41,470 bases of DNA from CAZJDM01 sp964544765 (GTDB lineage Bacteria > Bdellovibrionota_B > Oligoflexia > CAYFLR01), in contig CAZJDM010000020.1 in the NCBI GenBank assembly GCA_964544765.1, positions 1-41,470 of the forward strand, in the 5' to 3' direction. This document shows positions 16,070-24,067 of the stretch, one piece after another (positions within the stretch are counted from its first letter, which is position 1; every line of letters starts with the position of its first letter). The notes below the pieces were generated by a model. That model was not told where the DNA came from. It saw only the letters and a list, made by a program, of their open reading frames with translations, and ran no database searches. Made by a program: the position numbers and the translations under genes.

Positions 16070-18031
16070 ATGAATAAACAACACATTAGCATTTATAGCA
16101 TATATTTAGATGTTGGAAAGCTTCTACTCCGCTATCGAGTAATGATTGTCTTTATCATAGCGATTTTGGGTTGTAGTAAATTAATCGCGATTGGAGAAGT
16201 CGCTTTTTCAGTACACCGTTCCTCATGTAAAGATCTGACAATTAGAGAACACTCTTTCGAGCAAAGAGTGAGAGAACATTTAAGGCAAAGAGCGGCTAGA
16301 AACTTAACCAATTCTAGAAATTTCTATCAAAATGACCCTAAAGATGAACAATTAGCCCAAGCTATGTACCAATATCATATCAACTTGGCAGCTCAATCCG
16401 GTCTGAGGATTAGAGTCCCTAATACTCCAGAAGTATTTGCCTCTTATAGAGCGGATCTCTTAGTGCCGGTTCGTAAAAAACTATGGCGATTAACAGGTGA
16501 TCAACCGGATGAAGTAATTATCGTTGCTGTATATGGAACTCCCAGATTGGAAAATGATCAATGGATGGTTGATTTCGAAGTAGTAAGCTCTAATAACGGT
16601 ATATCTGATTCCCGTAAAATTTTACTTAGAAAGATGCCTTTTGATGATTTTTATCAAAGAACTCAAAGTCATTTTAAAGAAGAGCTTGAAATAAGTGAAT
16701 TTCTGGTCCCCAGAGACGAACCGGAAGACAAATTGAGGCTCTATAATAATCTGGAATTATATGAAGTTCCTGATAATTATCAAATTGATGTTGAAGGGAA
16801 CGTTACTTTAGAATCATCTTTAACCCCAGGAATTATGCGCCGGTTTAATTTAAAAGATTTGTTATTCTGGAATTATTGGATTGAACCTTATCAGATTTCT
16901 AGATACTATAATATGGTTGTTACAGGGGGGTTAGAAGGGGAACTAATTTCTTATCATGAATCAAGCGTTCGAAATGATTCAGGATTATATTTGGTTATTA
17001 GCCACTTACCTGATGAGCTTACACTTGATAATCGAAGTTATTTATTAAGGGAGCAACCAACTCTAGATAGAGCTAAAATGATGCTAAGAAAGGGTGTCCC
17101 TTTAGTATTCGGTTTGCAGAACAGACAACCTAGAACTATACTACTAAATAGATCGTCTGCTCTTTTTCATCATTTAGTTGCTAATAGTTACTTATTACGC
17201 GAAAGAATGCCCAATTATGATATTCCAGGTTTTGAAAGGCGAGGCGTTTTTAACAGAAATAAAGAAGGCGCAATTGTCCTGATAGATCGGGAGACAGATT
17301 ATTTTGATCTTATTGCTATCTACTTTAAGAAACGACAAGCCGATTTTTTTGTTGATGCTTATGAAAGCAGTCTAAGTAGAATTTTACACGGAACTACTGC
17401 TACCTTACAAGATAGAAGAACCTTGACTTCATTTGTAGCTTTTGTAAATACCACTATTCAAACATTGAAAGTACTCTATAGCTTGGGCACAAGGTTTTCT
17501 GGCAAAATTTGGATCGGAGCTGCGGGGCATGGTTTTACCGTCAATTTTAAAATGGTTGTTGATAGAACTGCTCGTGAACAACATGAATTACTTAGTGAAC
17601 GAATATTAACTGATGTTGATGCTGTTTTAAGTAGATTGGCAGAACTTAATCCAAATGAATATCATAGGTTAGTAGAATATATCACTAGAAGCATTTACTT
17701 AGTTACGGACCAAATGCCAGAAGGGATAGTTCAATTTAGTCTTGCTCGTTTACTACCGCTTCATTTCGATTTTAAGGATGGTCGTCAAGATCATACTAGC
17801 ATAGGTAGCACTACACAATTTCAAGAAACTATTGCTTTGAGTAAAGAAGAGAAAACTACCCAACAAGGAAGAGAGGCCTTGAATCGATTGAAAACTGCCC
17901 ATCCTACAACGTATAAAGCTCTTATTGCTTTAATGGAACAATTGGCAAATCACGAAGACTTTAGTTTGGAACAATTAAGGGAGTTATTCCCTCAACATTT
18001 TACCGGTAATCAAGACAATGGTGATAATTAG
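16070..18031 (+). CDS. Large exported or membrane-anchored protein of unknown function
   Basis: A 653-residue protein. An N-terminal hydrophobic segment (VMIVFIIAILGCSKLIAIGE) serves as signal or anchor, preceded by about 23 residues. The remainder is hydrophilic, with many Arg and Glu. It includes a helical stretch after the anchor (EQRVREHLRQRAARNLTNSR) and a beta-rich middle (IIVAVYGTPRLENDQWMVDFEVV). The end is helical (LNRLKTAHPTTYKALIALMEQLANHED). No domain was recognised. There is no clear Shine-Dalgarno before the ATG at 16070. The next gene starts 48 bases downstream on the same strand, so the two probably form an operon. Confidence 0.55.
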   Translation: MNKQHISIYSIYLDVGKLLLRYRVMIVFIIAILGCSKLIAIGEVAFSVHRSSCKDLTIREHSFEQRVREHLRQRAARNLTNSRNFYQNDPKDEQLAQAMYQYHINLAAQSGLRIRVPNTPEVFASYRADLLVPVRKKLWRLTGDQPDEVIIVAVYGTPRLENDQWMVDFEVVSSNNGISDSRKILLRKMPFDDFYQRTQSHFKEELEISEFLVPRDEPEDKLRLYNNLELYEVPDNYQIDVEGNVTLESSLTPGIMRRFNLKDLLFWNYWIEPYQISRYYNMVVTGGLEGELISYHESSVRNDSGLYLVISHLPDELTLDNRSYLLREQPTLDRAKMMLRKGVPLVFGLQNRQPRTILLNRSSALFHHLVANSYLLRERMPNYDIPGFERRGVFNRNKEGAIVLIDRETDYFDLIAIYFKKRQADFFVDAYESSLSRILHGTTATLQDRRTLTSFVAFVNTTIQTLKVLYSLGTRFSGKIWIGAAGHGFTVNFKMVVDRTAREQHELLSERILTDVDAVLSRLAELNPNEYHRLVEYITRSIYLVTDQMPEGIVQFSLARLLPLHFDFKDGRQDHTSIGSTTQFQETIALSKEEKTTQQGREALNRLKTAHPTTYKALIALMEQLANHEDFSLEQLRELFPQHFTGNQDNGDN

Positions 18032-18079
18032 TATTAGGCTAAACAGAATACTTCTAAGGTGAGGGAGAAGAAGGTTAAA

Positions 18080-19525
18080 ATGAAAAACTCCATATTAATT
18101 TTTATTTTTTTTATATTAGCTTTGACTGTTAATTACACTATTCAAGCTGGAGTAGAAGATAATAAAGAAAAAGGATGTAGGGGGCTTAAGAGTGCTGAGA
18201 ATGCTGAGAATGCCGATCGTAGTATGGATATTCAATATGTCATAGGTAAATTTCATGATGTTACTGGGCAAAATCTTGACGGGTTTTTAAGTGTACCAGG
18301 TGTAAGAATTGTAGTTGTTACTTTTAATGCCAAGGAACTAGCTTTTTTAGAAGGAAGAGTTAATTTTGCTGATACCGGATATATTCAAAATCTATTAAAA
18401 TCCCTCAAAACTATGCGTAGTGAATTAACTTTAGTAGCTGAAGCATTAGAAGCTGGTAAAGACCTAGAAGAAAGTGATCTACTTTCTTCTCTAAGTCCTA
18501 AAACGGTCGATTTACTTAATGTAATTCCCAAAGTGGCTTTTGTTATTCGTGGAAAAATTAAACGATTTGATGATTCCATTGAGATTGCAGAAAGTATTGA
18601 TCGTAAACTATCCAAAGCTATAAATGCCATTCCTAAGGACCAAGTTCTACTAGGAACTTTAATTCAAGAAAATAGGTTACCTAAGTATGAAGAAGATGGT
18701 CGATATACCAATGTAGCAATAAGCTACTTCAGAAAAGCATTATCAGCCATTGGTTCTAGAATAGATGATTTAAAAAGAAGGCTACCTCATACAATAGATA
18801 CTGAGTGGTGGGGATTAAGAGGGCGAAGAGATTTATTGACGGAAGAAATTGTTCATACGAGGTCGGGTGGTAATTTGGGTCCAACAAGGGGATGGTCCAT
18901 ACCTAGGACCATTGAAGAACAGATTATGCATAGACTAAAAAAGGAATTACCTGATTTAAAACGAAAAGCTAAGGAGTTAGCTATCACTGAAGCTGAAAGG
19001 GTTTTAGTGGTTAGTACATCTGGTGCATTTGGTATAGATTTTGATAAGGTCCTCGGTTTGCTTCCAACTTGGATCATCAAGGAGGGATTATCGGCAGCCA
19101 TCCATGTACATAATCTAACTGAATTATTTAAATCATCTGAATCTACTGACCATCCTAAGTCTTTTAGAATTGAAAATCATCAAATGCACACTTCCAGTTC
19201 AGTAGAAGATCGACATTCAAGGGCTAAAGAAGCTGCTGTTCAAAGATTTGATAGGAGTAAAATGGTAGACGAATTAGCTGAACAAGTTGCCAACAGATTA
19301 TTACCCTTCTTAATTAAAAGCAGACAACAAGAATTGTTAGCTGAACATGGCCAGTTAGAAGTACCCTATTTTAAGGCTAATATTTCGATGTTTTATCGTA
19401 ACCGAGAAGACTGGCCTGATTATGATGATATTTCTTTTCTCATTAGCGCTGGTAATACCTATATTAACCCTGAAACGGGGCAAATGACTATTTTAAACCC
19501 GGTGACTAATGATCTAGGTCGTTAA
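18080..19525 (+). CDS. Exported protein of unknown function
   Basis: A 481-residue protein with a signal peptide (MKNSILIFIFFILALTVNYTIQAG). I chose ATG 18080 because AAGAAGG stands five bases before it and the signal then begins at residue 1; an in-frame GTG at 18059 would add seven charged residues. The mature part is largely alpha-helical and charged, with a helical region such as LKKELPDLKRKAKELAITEAERV. A C-terminal segment ends in beta-like NTYINPETGQMTILNPV. No family was recognised. It follows the 653-residue exported protein and is probably co-transcribed with it. Confidence 0.55.
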   Translation: MKNSILIFIFFILALTVNYTIQAGVEDNKEKGCRGLKSAENAENADRSMDIQYVIGKFHDVTGQNLDGFLSVPGVRIVVVTFNAKELAFLEGRVNFADTGYIQNLLKSLKTMRSELTLVAEALEAGKDLEESDLLSSLSPKTVDLLNVIPKVAFVIRGKIKRFDDSIEIAESIDRKLSKAINAIPKDQVLLGTLIQENRLPKYEEDGRYTNVAISYFRKALSAIGSRIDDLKRRLPHTIDTEWWGLRGRRDLLTEEIVHTRSGGNLGPTRGWSIPRTIEEQIMHRLKKELPDLKRKAKELAITEAERVLVVSTSGAFGIDFDKVLGLLPTWIIKEGLSAAIHVHNLTELFKSSESTDHPKSFRIENHQMHTSSSVEDRHSRAKEAAVQRFDRSKMVDELAEQVANRLLPFLIKSRQQELLAEHGQLEVPYFKANISMFYRNREDWPDYDDISFLISAGNTYINPETGQMTILNPVTNDLGR

Positions 19526-19723
19526 GTAAGTTGTCAAAACTAAATATTAGGCATTATATAAAAGTAGCGCCCCGCATTTATTAATAAGTTACATTGACAA
19601 TTGCTGTAATTATTGATACTTGAAGATCCAACAATAAGCACATTATAGATCCTGTAAGCATAGTGTTATTGATCTATTTAATTACCTACCAATTGGATGG
19701 TGGTTTTTTTCAAGGAGGAATAA

Positions 19724-20440
19724 ATGATTAAGAGATCCTATGGATTATTGTTTGTTGGCTGTTTCGTTTTTCTACTATGTCATCTACTATACCAACCTTT
19801 TTTATTCAGTATGCCCTGGAATGTGGATCTATCCACAAATACCGTAAAAATTACTGGTTCTTTTAATGCTGCTGATGCTTCTTTAGAGAAAATGCGCAGT
19901 AATATTTTTTCTTCTTTGGCTAGTGAATTATATATCCAGAGAATGGATGAGGTTGTTAAGGATGTGGTGGCTCACGAAGAAAATAATAGTGATAAGACAT
20001 TCAAAACCGTGACTATTCATCATTTCTATGTAAAACCTTCAATTCATAATATTGATGCGGTACTTATATCTTTTAAGTCAACACTAACTAAATGTTTACA
20101 AGGAGCCGCTACTTTATGTAAACCCAAAGTTTTAGTGGAGTTGGACCAACCGTTTCATCTTTATAACAACTACTTTGATTTCAATCTAAATAAATTAAAT
20201 ATCAAAGATATTAAACTGCAGATCACCGCAGAATATAAAGCTCCCCAAGCTGCTTTAGGTGCTTATCAAGAAGGTTCTTGGGACATTCAATCTGAAGGTG
20301 GTTTTAATACTTTGTTGATTATAGGATGGTTGAATTCGGTTAAATCTTTAGTTGGAATGACTGAACAGCCTACCGCTCATAATTCTCTGCTCTTTATAAA
20401 AAATAGACTCGTAAAAGTACTGAAACGATTGTCATCGTAG
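19724..20440 (+). CDS. Exported protein of unknown function upstream of the subtilase pair
   Basis: A 238-residue protein with an N-terminal hydrophobic signal or anchor (GLLFVGCFVFLLCHLLY). The rest appears to be a beta-rich extracytoplasmic domain (STNTVKITGSFNAADASL, TVTIHHFYVKPSIHNIDAVLISFK, NKLNIKDIKLQITAEY). No family was recognised. AAGGAGG precedes the ATG, a strong ribosome binding site. The subtilase lipoprotein begins 52 bases after its stop, so the three genes at 19724-23568 probably form one operon. Its role may be tied to those secreted proteins, by position only. Confidence 0.55.
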   Translation: MIKRSYGLLFVGCFVFLLCHLLYQPFLFSMPWNVDLSTNTVKITGSFNAADASLEKMRSNIFSSLASELYIQRMDEVVKDVVAHEENNSDKTFKTVTIHHFYVKPSIHNIDAVLISFKSTLTKCLQGAATLCKPKVLVELDQPFHLYNNYFDFNLNKLNIKDIKLQITAEYKAPQAALGAYQEGSWDIQSEGGFNTLLIIGWLNSVKSLVGMTEQPTAHNSLLFIKNRLVKVLKRLSS

Positions 20441-20492
20441 TTATTGTTCAATGTTTTATAAAGTTTTTCAAGTTGTTGAAAGAGGTATTAAG

Positions 20493-22394
20493 ATGAAAAT
20501 TAGCACAATTTTATTAATTTGGTCATTGGCTCTTGTTAGTTTTATTATTAGTTCGTGTATGGATCTCGACGATCCCGTTGATTCCACTAATGATGCAAAA
20601 TACAAGCAGGGATTTGTTCCTCGACAAGTTATTGTGCAGGGTCAAATGGCAACAGTTCGGCAGTTTTTTCAAAGTAAAAATATAATGATTAAATCAGTTG
20701 ATAGGTTAGAAACAGGGGCAGATATCTTTCGATTACAACTGGTAGTGGAAAAAGATATCAATTTACCTTCATTAGTAGAGGATTTAAATGAACTGTCAGA
20801 TGTACAATTTGCCGAACTTAATTATGTTTATACGCTTAATGCGTTTGGTTTTCCTAAAGATGCCTATGTAGTTAAGCAATGGGCTTTAAAGAATCTGGGA
20901 CAAGATAGTCCATCAGGCTCGCAGGGTGAGGCAGGCGCAGATGTCGGTATGATTGAAGCATGGAAATCCACTACTGGTTCTAAAGATATTGTTGTGGGTG
21001 TGGTGGATACAGGAATCGATTATACTCATCCTGACTTGGTTGATAATATGTGGGTCAATGAAAAAGAAAGAGATGGAATTGCCGGTGTTGATGATGATGG
21101 CAATGGTTATACCGATGATGTATTCGGATGGAACTTTATTACCGCCGGTTTAGATTCTCCATATTATGGACAGTTGGGCCGGCCCGATCCAATGGATGAT
21201 AATGTTCATGGAACTCATTGTGCTGGTATAATTGGCGCTAAAGGGAATAATTATATAGGGGTTGCCGGGGTTAATTGGAACGTAAAACTAATGGCCCTGA
21301 AGTTCCTCGACAAAGCAGGCAGTGGCAGCTCTTGGGATGCTGCGCGAGCAATCTTGTATGGAGTAAATAATGGTACCCATGTTTTATCAAATAGCTGGGG
21401 TGGTGGCTCTAAAAGTAATTTGATCGGACATGCTATTAAAATAGCCAATGAAAAGGGAGTTTTGTTTGTTGTGGCTGCCGGTAATTCATCCTCCAATAAT
21501 GACGATACCGATGATTTCCCATCAGGCTATGCGATTGATAATGTTTTTTCAGTAGCGGCTTCTGACAATAAAGATCGAATTGCTCAATTTAGTAATTACG
21601 GTATGCAGAAAGTTCATATAGCAGCACCGGGAGTAGATATATTAAGTACTGTACCTGTTTATACTGTATCAGATCCTAAGTCAGCTTATGCTTCATTATC
21701 TGGGACTTCAATGGCGGCCCCATATGTCAGCGGAGCCGCGGCGCTGTTATTGGCTCATGATAGTAGTTTTTTAAATAAGCCTTTGGCCATTAAACAACGT
21801 TTAATGGCTACGGTGGACATCCTTTCTTCTTTTTCGGGTTTAGTTGTTAGTCAGGGAAGATTAAATGTAGCTAGGGCTCTCTCAAATCAGGTGAATCAAG
21901 TTAATGATCAAAATTTGGTTTTAACCGAGGATATCTCCATAGAGGCTCCGCGTTTTAATACCGAATTATTTGATAAGGTTTGGCTTATTAAAAAGTCAGA
22001 TGCCTTGAGTATGAGGATTCATTTTGAGTGGATCATTGCTGATGTCCCAGGTTTTGATTTATTAGCTGTATACGATCAAGATTATCAACGCATTTTTAAT
22101 GTAGATCATTTATATCCAACTGGCGTATGGAGTCCATGGGTTATGGGAGATACTCTTTATTTACGAATGGCCAATGCGGTTGTGGCACAAACTATTACCG
22201 AGGAAAAAGAGTTTAGCTCTCCTGATGATGGATTCAAGGCGGGTGCGGTTTCTTGTCTTACAGCTGAAGATGGTAAGACGACATGTATGATTCAAAGTCA
22301 GACTGATTCTTTTGCTAACTTTGAGAGTGAGGGATTTAAGGTTGATAAAATCGAATTTAGGATGGAAGGGGGGGGTGATACTGATGAGGGATAA
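20493..22394 (+). CDS. Subtilase (S8) lipoprotein with I9-like propeptide
   Basis: A 633-residue lipoprotein. The signal ends in FIISSC, giving a lipidated Cys22. Residues about 40-115 resemble an inhibitor-I9 propeptide (VPRQVIVQGQMATVRQFF to VQFAELNYVYTL). The subtilisin-like catalytic domain follows, with Asp172 in VVDTGIDYTHPDL, His240 in VHGTHCAGI, oxyanion Asn331 in AAGNSS and Ser406 in SGTSMAAPYVSG. A further 190 residues of unknown beta-rich type end the protein. All catalytic residues are present, so it should be an active serine protease on the cell surface or in the periplasm. I chose ATG 20493, with AGAGG seven bases upstream and the signal at the N-terminus, over ATG 20451. A degenerate relative follows with an 11-base overlap. 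Confidence 0.9.
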   Translation: MKISTILLIWSLALVSFIISSCMDLDDPVDSTNDAKYKQGFVPRQVIVQGQMATVRQFFQSKNIMIKSVDRLETGADIFRLQLVVEKDINLPSLVEDLNELSDVQFAELNYVYTLNAFGFPKDAYVVKQWALKNLGQDSPSGSQGEAGADVGMIEAWKSTTGSKDIVVGVVDTGIDYTHPDLVDNMWVNEKERDGIAGVDDDGNGYTDDVFGWNFITAGLDSPYYGQLGRPDPMDDNVHGTHCAGIIGAKGNNYIGVAGVNWNVKLMALKFLDKAGSGSSWDAARAILYGVNNGTHVLSNSWGGGSKSNLIGHAIKIANEKGVLFVVAAGNSSSNNDDTDDFPSGYAIDNVFSVAASDNKDRIAQFSNYGMQKVHIAAPGVDILSTVPVYTVSDPKSAYASLSGTSMAAPYVSGAAALLLAHDSSFLNKPLAIKQRLMATVDILSSFSGLVVSQGRLNVARALSNQVNQVNDQNLVLTEDISIEAPRFNTELFDKVWLIKKSDALSMRIHFEWIIADVPGFDLLAVYDQDYQRIFNVDHLYPTGVWSPWVMGDTLYLRMANAVVAQTITEEKEFSSPDDGFKAGAVSCLTAEDGKTTCMIQSQTDSFANFESEGFKVDKIEFRMEGGGDTDEG

Positions 22395-23568
22395 AAAATA
22401 CACAGCAAGTTTTGTTTCGACGTTTTTAGCTTTTTTAACATTTTTAACTGTTTTTACAATATTTACTTTTCTTACAATTTCACTGGTTAGTTGTACCGGG
22501 AAAGTCTTAGTCAAGGCTCCTAAAAAAGATATAGAGCCTTTACCGGTATTAGATCCGGTTACAAAGGGAGAAGATCGATTAGAAAAACAACAATGGGTGT
22601 TGGATACATTAGGTGTGAAAGATGTCTGGAAACATATGGGTAGTAGTAGTAAGGCTGTAGTTATGATGATTATAGGTACTGGTATTGACTATAATCATGA
22701 AGACCTGCAAGGTAATATTGCTCTTAATCAGACTGAGTTAAGTAAGTTAAATCCTGATACAGGATTACCTTATAATGGACAGGATGATGATGGTGATGGC
22801 TTGACAGATAACTTTGTTGGATGGGACTTTGTTGATGAAGATGGATTAGCTTATGATCATTATGGTTATGATACCTATTTGGCGGGTGTTGTTGGTGCTT
22901 TGCATGATAATGATAAAGGGATAAAAGGAATTTTACCCAATGTCTCCATTTATCCTGTCAGGTATATAAACACCAATGGTCAATCAAATGTCCCTACTTT
23001 AGTAAAGGCCTTGAATCACATTAAGCAGGTAAAACCTCATGTTGTATTACTTAACTTACTCAATCTTCGATTTACTAGTGATGAGTCAGTTCGTAAAGTT
23101 GAACTAGAAGCTTTAAAAAAGGTTTTAAAAGAGTTGGTTGAATATCCAATTATTATTGGAGCTGGCAACAGTGGTACATTATTCGGTAAACCCAATGAAG
23201 TAAGAAGTATCTTCGCTAAATATACCAATGTGTTTATCGTGACTAGTATAAATAAAAAAGGGAAAAAGCCTTTTTTTGCTAATTTTAATATGCAATATGT
23301 GCATACTTCTGCTCCTGGAAAGGATATATTAACTACTGCTGCGGGTAATGAGTATAAAATGATTGACAGTACTCATGTGGCTGCCGCTTATGTTGCCTCA
23401 GCCATTGCGGTTGCTACAAGTCTATTTGGAGGACAAAAGCATTTTAGTGATTTTTATAAAGCACTACTATCAAGTGATGGTAGTAGAGATATATCCAGTA
23501 TGGAAGCCTATACCATTGGACGGAATACCTTGGATTTAAGTAGGTTTGTTGCTGCTCTTCAAAAGTAG
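22384..23568 (+). CDS. Catalytically dead subtilase-like lipoprotein (pseudoprotease)
   Basis: A 394-residue lipoprotein with lipobox LVSC (Cys37). It keeps the subtilase fold marks of its upstream neighbour, such as GIDYNHEDL, GQDDDGDGLTDNFVGWDF, LAGVVGALHDND and IIGAGNSG. All three catalytic residues are replaced. The Asp of DTG is Gly98 (IIGTGIDY). The His of HGTH aligns with Tyr162 (YDTYLAG). The Ser of GTSMAAP aligns with His331 (DSTHVAAAYV). The oxyanion Asn is kept. There is no recognisable propeptide. It cannot be a serine protease by the usual mechanism, and may regulate, chaperone or bind the partner encoded just upstream. The ATG at 22384 overlaps the end of the active gene by 11 bases and is preceded by a G-rich ribosome site, so translation is probably coupled. 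Confidence 0.8.
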   Translation: MRDKKYTASFVSTFLAFLTFLTVFTIFTFLTISLVSCTGKVLVKAPKKDIEPLPVLDPVTKGEDRLEKQQWVLDTLGVKDVWKHMGSSSKAVVMMIIGTGIDYNHEDLQGNIALNQTELSKLNPDTGLPYNGQDDDGDGLTDNFVGWDFVDEDGLAYDHYGYDTYLAGVVGALHDNDKGIKGILPNVSIYPVRYINTNGQSNVPTLVKALNHIKQVKPHVVLLNLLNLRFTSDESVRKVELEALKKVLKELVEYPIIIGAGNSGTLFGKPNEVRSIFAKYTNVFIVTSINKKGKKPFFANFNMQYVHTSAPGKDILTTAAGNEYKMIDSTHVAAAYVASAIAVATSLFGGQKHFSDFYKALLSSDGSRDISSMEAYTIGRNTLDLSRFVAALQK

Positions 23569-23631
23569 ATCTTACGTGATGGATCTGAAGCTGGTTGGAC
23601 CATTGGATTCAATATGTTATATCGATAATAT

Positions 23632-23945
23632 ATGGAGCTAATTAAAAAGAGTAAGAATAGTAAGAAGATCCCCAATTTATATATTAATGTCTGCTTAACA
23701 CTATTTATAGCTATAGAAGGTATTTATGGGATTATTGATGCGGATATTTTGTGGGATAAGATATGGTGGGTGATTGGATTTACTTTTCTATTAATCTATC
23801 CTTATGGAATGCTATGGTAGCAGTGGTGAGTTCTTTATTATTTGCTTATAGATGCTATTTAGAAGAAAATGTCTTAATGATTGATCATAGTTATAGAAAT
23901 TACACCTTAAAAACTAAATGGCGCCTAATTCCTGGAATATATTAA
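23632..23945 (+). pseudogene. Frameshifted remnant of an ICMT/PEMT-type membrane methyltransferase
   Basis: Two overlapping frames together resemble one short membrane protein. The first (from ATG 23632) gives hydrophobic helices (LYINVCLTLFIAIEGIYGII, IWWVIGFTFLLIYPYG). A shift into the next frame near 23800 continues with VVSSLLFAYRCYLEENVLMIDHSYRNYTLKTKWRLIPGIY. That ending resembles the EExxL...Y..Y......PGIY terminus of isoprenylcysteine carboxyl methyltransferase and phospholipid methyltransferase family proteins. The combined length of about 105 residues is shorter than the family norm, so both truncation and a frameshift are likely. A sequencing error in the shift region cannot be excluded from this sequence alone. 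It follows the pseudoprotease gene by 63 bases. Confidence 0.5.
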
Positions 23946-24067
23946 TTCTTTATTAAACGTCGGCAATACAAATTAATGGAGTAGATGGACCTGCTTTTAA
24001 ATTTATTCGAACAAGTGACGAAAATGCTAAAAACATCAAGAATATAAATACTTTCAAAGTTCCCATT

